Of a DNA stretch of 14,296 bases, positions 1 through 4,885 are shown in pieces (the stretch's first letter is position 1; each line of letters starts with the position of its first letter). The position numbers were made by a program, and so were the translations under genes. Source of the stretch: Fidelibacterota bacterium (GTDB taxonomy: Bacteria > Fidelibacterota > UBA2242). The stretch covers positions 1 to 14,296 of the forward strand of contig JALOAB010000033.1 in the NCBI GenBank assembly GCA_023229045.1, written 5' to 3'. A model generated the notes under the pieces. That model did no database searches and was not told the origin of the DNA. It saw only the letters and a program-made list of their open reading frames with translations.

Positions 1-712
1 CAAGGTCTTGATCTTCAGGAGTGCCGAGATATTTACGCCCGGCGTTCAGTAGAGTGATATAAGTGCCGTGAACGATACCCTGCGGACCGATATACATCCA
101 GCCGCCGGCGGTCATCTGACCGTAATTGGAAACGCCCAGCGCCGCAAGTTTGCGAAAATCGTCCGGATTATCCCATTCGCCGACTAGTAGACCATTGGTT
201 GAAATTACGCGCGGCGCCTTCGGATGGGATGGAAACAATCCCACCGGATGACCGGAACTGACGACCAGAGTCTGGTTTTCGGTCATTACTTCGAGGTATT
301 TTTTGATCAATAGGTATTGCATCCAGTTCTGACAGACCTGACCGGTTTCACCATAGGTCACCAGTTCATAAGGATAAAGGGTAACCTCGAAATCGAGATT
401 GTTGTCGATATTGACCTGTAAAGCCCGCGCGGGCAGAATGCCTTTGTATTCATTGATAGGCTTTCCCCAGATACGACCTTCCGGGCGGAAACGGTAGCCG
501 TAAATGCGCCCCATGGTGCGCAATTCATCCAGGAATTCGGGCGCCAAGGTATCATGCCATTCCGGCGGAACATAACGCAGTGCATTTTTAAGAGCCAGTA
601 TAGTTTCAGATTTAGAAAGAAAATAGCCGCGATTGGGCGCGCGACGGATGCCGGGTATAAATTCCTTCGGTGATGGGAGCTCAGTGAGTTTAATGATTTC
701 AGAAGGATTCAT
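1..712 (-). CDS. hutU: Urocanate hydratase (urocanase), long form, N-terminal part; runs off the left edge
   Basis: Urocanase converts urocanate to 4-imidazolone-5-propionate, the second step of histidine breakdown, in the cytoplasm with tightly bound NAD+. I translated 237 codons from the ATG at 712. Recognisable urocanase blocks are YGETGQVCQNW (about residues 120-130), SSGHPVGLFP (152-161) and the hallmark YGQMTAGGWMYIGPQGIVHG (197-216). About 120 residues precede the YGETGQ block, more than in the roughly 555-residue HutU of Escherichia/Pseudomonas type. This matches the longer (about 670-residue) form found in animals and several bacterial phyla. The C-terminal two thirds, including the remaining catalytic part, lie outside the window. 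The start is supported by an AAGGT ribosome binding site just upstream and by absence of in-frame coding before it. No other hut gene is visible, and the upstream gene is unrelated. The family call is secure; the sub-type is inferred from length and motif wording. Confidence 0.95.
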   Translation of the reverse strand, partial: MNPSEIIKLTELPSPKEFIPGIRRAPNRGYFLSKSETILALKNALRYVPPEWHDTLAPEFLDELRTMGRIYGYRFRPEGRIWGKPINEYKGILPARALQVNIDNNLDFEVTLYPYELVTYGETGQVCQNWMQYLLIKKYLEVMTENQTLVVSSGHPVGLFPSHPKAPRVISTNGLLVGEWDNPDDFRKLAALGVSNYGQMTAGGWMYIGPQGIVHGTYITLLNAGRKYLGTPEDQDL

Positions 713-802
713 CGGCTGACCTTTATGGATAATGGATTGACATTAACTATAAGCTAACCGGAAAAACGATAAAGTGGTAAAAATAATTTAAGAACTTGAG
801 TT

Positions 803-854
803 AAGCCGCGGCTTTTCAATTTCGTTTAATTCTTCGAAAATTTCAAGCGGCTTG
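803..854. promoter_or_regulatory. Two related dyad symmetries in the spacer upstream of hutU (possible operator)
   Basis: The spacer between the lipoprotein gene and hutU (713-890) contains a perfect 12-bp palindrome, AAGCCGCGGCTT, at 803-814. It also contains an 11-bp odd palindrome, CAAGCGGCTTG, at 844-854. They share the 7-mer AAGCCGC (reverse-complemented in part), and their centres are about 40 bp apart, close to four helical turns. They lie about 90-140 bp upstream of the hutU start. That arrangement could suit a dimeric regulator, or the 3' end of the lipoprotein transcript. Neither dyad is followed by a T-run on the minus strand, so I do not call a terminator. A weak minus-strand -10-like TATAGT lies at 746-751 without a good -35 box. 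The function is inference only. Confidence 0.3.
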
Positions 855-890
855 GCTAAAGTTCGGCGCGGTGGCGCTCACAAGTTTCGC

Positions 891-1298
891 TTAGTCTTCA
901 TCATAATAAAAAGCCCGCAGGTTTTTAATGCCAAAATGGGGATAATCCGATTCGGTATAGAGACTTGAAGAAAAATCCAATTGCCAGCTGGCTGTAACCC
1001 CGGGTTCCAGAGGAAAGGTCATCTTATAATTATCACCGCCTAATTTTAATTGAAATGTAGAGTCGGCATAGAATTCACCTTCGACATACCAATCCGGATA
1101 AATGGTTTTGGAGCCATTATTCTTTACGGTGCCGATCACGGTCAGTTGATTCGAAGTGAAAGATTTACTCGTTATAGCAAACCCCATATTATTAATAACA
1201 TCAACGTCTCTCGAACCAGTGGTTAGCGGGCCATCTTCACAATTCATGCAAAAGAAAACCATTACGAGCACGAACACACTTAGATTAATCTTGTTCAT
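891..1298 (-). CDS. Small probable lipoprotein with FxLYD-like domain
   Basis: A 135-residue envelope protein of unknown specific function. The N terminus has a short basic start, then a hydrophobic stretch ending in two cysteines (FFCMNC, C17 and C20), followed by an acidic, polar linker. This looks like a lipoprotein signal, but neither cysteine has a textbook lipobox (residue -1 is F or N), so lipidation is probable rather than certain. Residues about 37-130 resemble an FxLYD-type beta-sandwich. There is a TVIGTVKNNGSK strand-turn, a later GEFYADSTF strand, and then LEPGVTASWQLDF, the usual 'PG' turn before the last strands. The start was chosen at 1298 because AGAAGGAGG lies 5 bases before that ATG; a longer reading from 1337 would place the signal sequence internally. 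It lies 47 bp downstream of the LPP20-like gene on the same strand, so the two are probably co-transcribed. Confidence 0.8.
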   Translation of the reverse strand: MNKINLSVFVLVMVFFCMNCEDGPLTTGSRDVDVINNMGFAITSKSFTSNQLTVIGTVKNNGSKTIYPDWYVEGEFYADSTFQLKLGGDNYKMTFPLEPGVTASWQLDFSSSLYTESDYPHFGIKNLRAFYYDED

Positions 1299-1303
1299 AT
1301 TAA

Positions 1304-1312
1304 CCTCCTTCT
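1304..1312 (-). promoter_or_regulatory. Strong ribosome binding site fixing the lipoprotein start
   Basis: On the minus strand this reads AGAAGGAGG, with TTAAT between it and the ATG at 1298. It favours the second in-frame ATG over the upstream one at 1337, which has no comparable site. Confidence 0.85.
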
Positions 1313-1345
1313 GATATTTTAAAAAGTCGTTTTTCAAATTCAGAC

Positions 1346-2785
1346 TCAGAGCCCAAGTTCACCGCTAAATTTCTGCACTAATGCGTCGCTGACCCTCCTA
1401 ATAGCTTTGACGCCGGCATTTTCCGGTGAGTTGCCGGCATTTTTGTCTTCTATCAGATAATTGCCGACGACAGCCTTCTTAGAAAGATTATAAACTTTCA
1501 GAACGCCGCGGGCGCGGGCGAAATAAAAGCCGTCCTGAATCCGATTGGGCTGATCGGAAACGACGCTCGCCAGCAGAATCAGGTCGGCGCCGCTGTTGAG
1601 AGCCGCCTTTTGAATGTCGTCCGGGCTGAGATTCTCGATCCGGGAAGCAGTCAGATCGCCGAAGGGATTTTCCTCAAGAATATGAAAACCGACTTCAGTC
1701 AATTTTTGCAAGAGTAAATTGCTAAGAACTGGTACGGCAACGGGATTACCGAGATTGGTTTCGCTGACTTGCACAATCGCCCGGTTATCAGGTAGAAGCG
1801 TAAAACGAATGCTGTTGCGGCTGATTTGATAGCCTTCCGGGAAATTAACCAGAGCTTCGAGTTCAACTTTACCAGCTGTACTGATCTCCCGAACCGTGCA
1901 AACCGCCTGACCGCTGGCGTCGGTCTGACTGCGCGGATTGAAAGCGGCTTTACCGGTAAGTAATTTAAACTCGATCGGCAGTCCGGGAATCGGGAAATGT
2001 TGGTTATTCTCCTCCCAGTAAACCGTTACCCGCAACGGCTCGGCTAATTCCGCGCCCCATTTGGTGGATTGGCGGTCGTCATGACTCTCGATGCGAATGC
2101 CGTTTTGGATGGAGGCGACCTGATTCAGCATTTTTTCATTTAATTGTTTAATGGTCGCCAGGTCGCTCGGCGACACACCGGTAATCTCTGTTAGCGGTTG
2201 TAAGTGTCGTGCGGCCGCCTTAATCTGATCGACCGCCAGGAAAATATTGCCTTGTTGAGCCATCGTAACGGCTGAGTTCAGTTGAGTTTTGCCTAATTGG
2301 ACGGTCTCATCCAGCAACTGCCGCATGAATTCCCGATGAGCGGACTCATCGAAATAGACTGTGACATAAGCCTGAAAATAAATCTTTTTCTTGCGCCCGC
2401 GACCTTCCTGCCATTGTTCGATAAAGGTCTTTTCCGGTTTAACGGCTATGATATTTTTTGAAATGACTTTGATGCGTGAATCGGTAAAAGCGTCGCTGGT
2501 TTCGATCTGACCGCTGGATTCAATAATGCGGTCGATGAATTCACTCTCGATAATTCCGCCCAGCGATTCAATGATCTGGCGCTTGGCATTGTTAAGGGCG
2601 TCCGCCCGGCTGTCGGCTTCATCCGGGAAGCGGTGTGATACGCCAATATAGCAACCCGGCGGCGGATTATCGATCCATCCCGGCCTTTTCTCTTCGGTCA
2701 GGCGGGTCTGCGAAAAAGCCGGACTCAAGCCACAAACGATGAGCAGATTTATCAAAGCCCAGAATCGGTGAATTGATTTACGCAT
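1346..2785 (-). CDS. Secreted LPP20/FlgT-like envelope protein with Ig-like middle domain
   Basis: A 479-residue exported protein; its exact role is unknown. Residues 1-25 form a signal peptide (basic start, hydrophobic core, likely cleavage after AFS before QTRL). Residues about 35-160 match the LPP20 family pattern: PGWIDNPPPGCYIGVS, then SRADALNNAKRQIIESLGG, and a closing strand with KIYFQAYVTVYFD. Residues 160-230 look mostly helical. Residues about 245-330 look like a bacterial Ig-like domain (LRVTVYWEE, IPGLPIEFKLLTGKAAF, TDASGQAVCTV). Residues 335-479 resemble the alpha/beta domain of CsgG/FlgT-type proteins, with ADLILLASV and YFARARGVLKVYNLSKKAVV. LPP20 and FlgT domains are known in outer-membrane lipoproteins and flagellar or curli-type accessory proteins, but no flagellar gene is nearby. 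The gene is divergent from the PorD-like gene and upstream of the lipoprotein gene. The LPP20 call is good; the C-terminal call is tentative. Confidence 0.75.
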   Translation of the reverse strand: MRKSIHRFWALINLLIVCGLSPAFSQTRLTEEKRPGWIDNPPPGCYIGVSHRFPDEADSRADALNNAKRQIIESLGGIIESEFIDRIIESSGQIETSDAFTDSRIKVISKNIIAVKPEKTFIEQWQEGRGRKKKIYFQAYVTVYFDESAHREFMRQLLDETVQLGKTQLNSAVTMAQQGNIFLAVDQIKAAARHLQPLTEITGVSPSDLATIKQLNEKMLNQVASIQNGIRIESHDDRQSTKWGAELAEPLRVTVYWEENNQHFPIPGLPIEFKLLTGKAAFNPRSQTDASGQAVCTVREISTAGKVELEALVNFPEGYQISRNSIRFTLLPDNRAIVQVSETNLGNPVAVPVLSNLLLQKLTEVGFHILEENPFGDLTASRIENLSPDDIQKAALNSGADLILLASVVSDQPNRIQDGFYFARARGVLKVYNLSKKAVVGNYLIEDKNAGNSPENAGVKAIRRVSDALVQKFSGELGL

Positions 2786-2790
2786 TATCA

Positions 2791-2797
2791 TCTCCTA
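2791..2797 (-). promoter_or_regulatory. Ribosome binding site selecting the start of the LPP20-like gene
   Basis: On the minus strand the sequence reads TAGGAGATGATAATG. AGGAG directly touches the first ATG (2791) but is 6 bases from the second (2785). The normal spacing favours 2785 and the N terminus MRKSIHRFW. Confidence 0.7.
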
Positions 2798-2817
2798 ACA
2801 GTCAATTTTTTCAAATA

Positions 2818-2846
2818 AATGTATCACTAAAGAATCAGAAATTCAA
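2818..2846 (-). promoter_or_regulatory. Candidate sigma-70-type promoter for the LPP20-like/lipoprotein pair
   Basis: On the minus strand, TTGAAT (2841-2846) and TACATT (2818-2823) are separated by exactly 17 bp. Each hexamer matches the consensus at four of six positions. Transcription would begin near 2811, giving a leader of about 25 bases that holds the AGGAG site. The whole divergent spacer (2786-2986) is AT-rich. I did not find an equally good plus-strand promoter in it for the PorD-like gene. Confidence 0.4.
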
Positions 2847-2972
2847 ATTGAACCTGCATGTAATCTTAAATCAGCAGTTTTAACTTTGCAATGAAATTAC
2901 TATATTCAACATGTAGAATCATGACAGTCCTAACACGCAGTACTTTTTTAAAATTTACTAACCAACAATTCT

Positions 2973-2981
2973 GGGGAAGAG
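2973..2981 (+). promoter_or_regulatory. Ribosome binding site deciding the PorD-like start
   Basis: GGGGAAGAG precedes the ATG at 2987 by about 5-9 bases, and the signal peptide begins immediately at that ATG. The longer in-frame reading from 2891 has no comparable site and would bury the signal peptide. Confidence 0.65.
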
Positions 2982-2986
2982 TCATT

Positions 2987-3841
2987 ATGAAACAGCTCAA
3001 GCCTTTCCTGCTGGCAGTGGTGGTGTTACTTTTAGTCAGTGGCGCATTTGCCCAGTTCGTGGAAGTGCAGGTCGAGATTTCAGTTGATAGATTGCCGGAA
3101 AAAGAACGCGCCGATCTGAAAATGCTGGAACAGGTGATTCCGGCTTACTTTGAGAATTACAACTGGATCGAAAACGTCTTCGGTATCCAGATACCTCTGC
3201 GAATCAGTATTTATCCGCAGAGCGTCAATACGACCGGCTCCGAGCGGATTTTTACGGCTCAGATTTTCGTTACCAATGAAGCGGTCGATATGCGTTTTTT
3301 CGAAAAAAATTTCAAGTTCGTTTACAATACCAACGATCCGGTAATCCATACTGAAATGATTCAAACTCTGACCGGTACTCTGGATTTCTACGCCTATATG
3401 ATGATCGCCAGTGAATTGGATACCTATGAACTGCTGGGCGGCAATGCCGTTTACGAGAAAGCCCGGGACGTCGCCACCCGCGGTCAAATGTCAGAGCGAC
3501 CAGTCGGCTGGAAAAATCGCCTGCAGGATCTTGATGAAATTTTACGCCTGCGCCATTATCGTATGATGAAATATCATTTCTGGGGTGCGATGGACCTGGC
3601 GGATCAGGGCAAGAAAACAATGGTGGCGCCGGAAATCGATAAAGCCCTTCAGGCTCTGGAATCTATGTTCGCTGAAAATGCGCGCGAACGTTATTCGCAC
3701 ATTTTTCTGGATGCTCATGCCCGCAACCTGATGACTATCATCCGCGACATGGGAACCGAAGCCCAGGCGCAGAAACTGATGGCGCTCGACCCGGACAATA
3801 AAACCGTTTACGAGAAAATTATTTCTTCTAAAAAGCCTTAA
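2987..3841 (+). CDS. PorD-like protein (DUF4835 family), putative type IX secretion component
   Basis: A 284-residue exported protein. Residues 1-22 form a signal peptide (MKQLKPFLLA, hydrophobic core, cleavage after AFA before QFVEV). The mature part follows the DUF4835/PorD pattern. An N-terminal beta region carries LRISIYPQ and FTAQIFVTNEAVDMRFFEKNFKF (in parts), and NDPVIHTEMIQTLTGTLDFYAYMMI (in parts) precedes a helical block. ELLGGNAVYEKARDV (148-162) parallels the family's 'PLGG..YF.KA' element. The C-terminal segment has HIFLDAHARNL (238-248) and ALDPDNKTVYEKI (266-278), like the family's 'FFDAKSDEL' and 'IDPTNRSKYQKI'. PorD is a periplasmic or outer-membrane factor linked to type IX secretion in Bacteroidota; here that role is inferred. 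It is the only plus-strand gene, divergent from the LPP20-like gene and convergent with the glycosyltransferase gene. Length is typical of the family. Confidence 0.8.
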   Translation: MKQLKPFLLAVVVLLLVSGAFAQFVEVQVEISVDRLPEKERADLKMLEQVIPAYFENYNWIENVFGIQIPLRISIYPQSVNTTGSERIFTAQIFVTNEAVDMRFFEKNFKFVYNTNDPVIHTEMIQTLTGTLDFYAYMMIASELDTYELLGGNAVYEKARDVATRGQMSERPVGWKNRLQDLDEILRLRHYRMMKYHFWGAMDLADQGKKTMVAPEIDKALQALESMFAENARERYSHIFLDAHARNLMTIIRDMGTEAQAQKLMALDPDNKTVYEKIISSKKP

Positions 3842-4878
3842 TTCTTTAAAACAGTATAAGCCTGCTTTTTCAGCAGGTAATAATCTAGCGCGACCGAACC
3901 GCGATATAACTTTTCCATTATTTCGGTATCCGAACCGCGACGCAGTCCTTTTACCAGACGTCGTCGCCGACAAATTATTTGCGGGTGAACCAGAATCCAG
4001 CCGTGCGATTTTAGGATTGCTCCGGTGCGACCGAAATCGAATTTCAATAATGAAAATGCCAGCGCTAGCCAGTCTAATAATATGCGAATCGGTAATAGAT
4101 AAGTAGTCAGTAGAGGTTTATAATTCGTCAGGAACATCAGCAGGCTGTTGCGGTGATTCAGATATTTTTTAAACGGAGCCTCAGCGCCCAGAGTATAACC
4201 ACTGCGGTGCCAGATGACAGCCTGCGGTTCGACGGCGATGGCATAACCTATCAGTTGCAGACGCCACTGCAGGTCGATCTCTTCCATGTGAGCGAAGAAG
4301 ATTTCGTCGAAAAGCCCGGCTTCAAGTAGCGACTCCCGCCGCGCCAGAAAAGCCGTGCCGGATGCCCAGAAAATGCGATCAGGTAGGTCGTTGTATTGAC
4401 CGATATCGGTTTCGATATTCTCGAAAATCCGGCCGCGCGCGAAAGGAAATCCGAAGATGTCCATCTCGCCGCCAGCCGCCCCGGAATAATCGAACTGAGT
4501 GCGGTTTTGCCAGGATAGGATCTTGGGTTGAACGGCAGCCAGATCGGGTTGGGATTTAATTTTATCCAGTAGTAATTCCAGCCAGCCGGGTTGGTGGATC
4601 GTGTCGTTATTCAGGATCAGGACAAAAGGAGCTTGCGCGGCGCGGATCCCGATATTACAGCCGCCGGCGAAACCCAGATTGCGGGATTGCGGGAGAATTT
4701 TGACAGCCGGGAATTCTGCCCGGACCATTTTTACGCTGTCATCGGTGGAAGCGTTGTCGACCAAAATGACTTCGAGTGACAGGTTGGTTGAATTATATAG
4801 CGAGCGCAGACAATCGCGCAGGATTTCCACACCGTTATAGTGCGGGATGATGACTGAAATTTCCGGAGCGAACGGCAT
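3838..4878 (-). CDS. Family 2 glycosyltransferase (rhamnosyltransferase-like)
   Basis: A 346-residue GT-A fold glycosyltransferase that probably transfers a nucleotide-activated sugar during polysaccharide or protein glycan synthesis at the inner face of the membrane. Visible motifs are SVIIPHYNG (8-16), VDNASTD (40-46), NLGFAGGCNIG (67-77), and LNND (89-92), the metal-binding DXD-equivalent. ASGTAFLARR (172-181) and HMEEIDLQWRLQLIGY (197-212), the usual 'ED' acceptor/base region, follow. After residue about 245 there is a hydrophobic stretch (253-280) and a basic tail, suggesting membrane association. This layout is typical of WbbL-like rhamnosyltransferases, but donor and acceptor cannot be read from sequence. 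The ATG at 4878 lies 7 bp after the stop of the DUF2723 gene, with no clear ribosome binding site, which suggests translational coupling. The stop codon overlaps that of the PorD-like gene. Confidence 0.92.
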   Translation of the reverse strand: MPFAPEISVIIPHYNGVEILRDCLRSLYNSTNLSLEVILVDNASTDDSVKMVRAEFPAVKILPQSRNLGFAGGCNIGIRAAQAPFVLILNNDTIHQPGWLELLLDKIKSQPDLAAVQPKILSWQNRTQFDYSGAAGGEMDIFGFPFARGRIFENIETDIGQYNDLPDRIFWASGTAFLARRESLLEAGLFDEIFFAHMEEIDLQWRLQLIGYAIAVEPQAVIWHRSGYTLGAEAPFKKYLNHRNSLLMFLTNYKPLLTTYLLPIRILLDWLALAFSLLKFDFGRTGAILKSHGWILVHPQIICRRRRLVKGLRRGSDTEIMEKLYRGSVALDYYLLKKQAYTVLKN

Positions 4879-4885
4879 GCTGGCT

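Noticed and set aside
803..814. AAGCCGCGGCTT palindrome as an intrinsic terminator for the lipoprotein operon
   Set aside because: On the minus strand no T-run follows it, and with no loop bases the RNA stem would be only about 4 bp.
2891..2986. N-terminal extension of the PorD-like protein to an ATG at 2891
   Set aside because: It would place 32 residues before a clear signal peptide and lacks a ribosome binding site, whereas GGGGAAGAG precedes the ATG at 2987.
3542..3973. 143-codon minus-strand open frame over the end of the PorD-like gene and the GT2 gene
   Set aside because: It overlaps two well-supported genes in other frames, and its product shows no known motifs.
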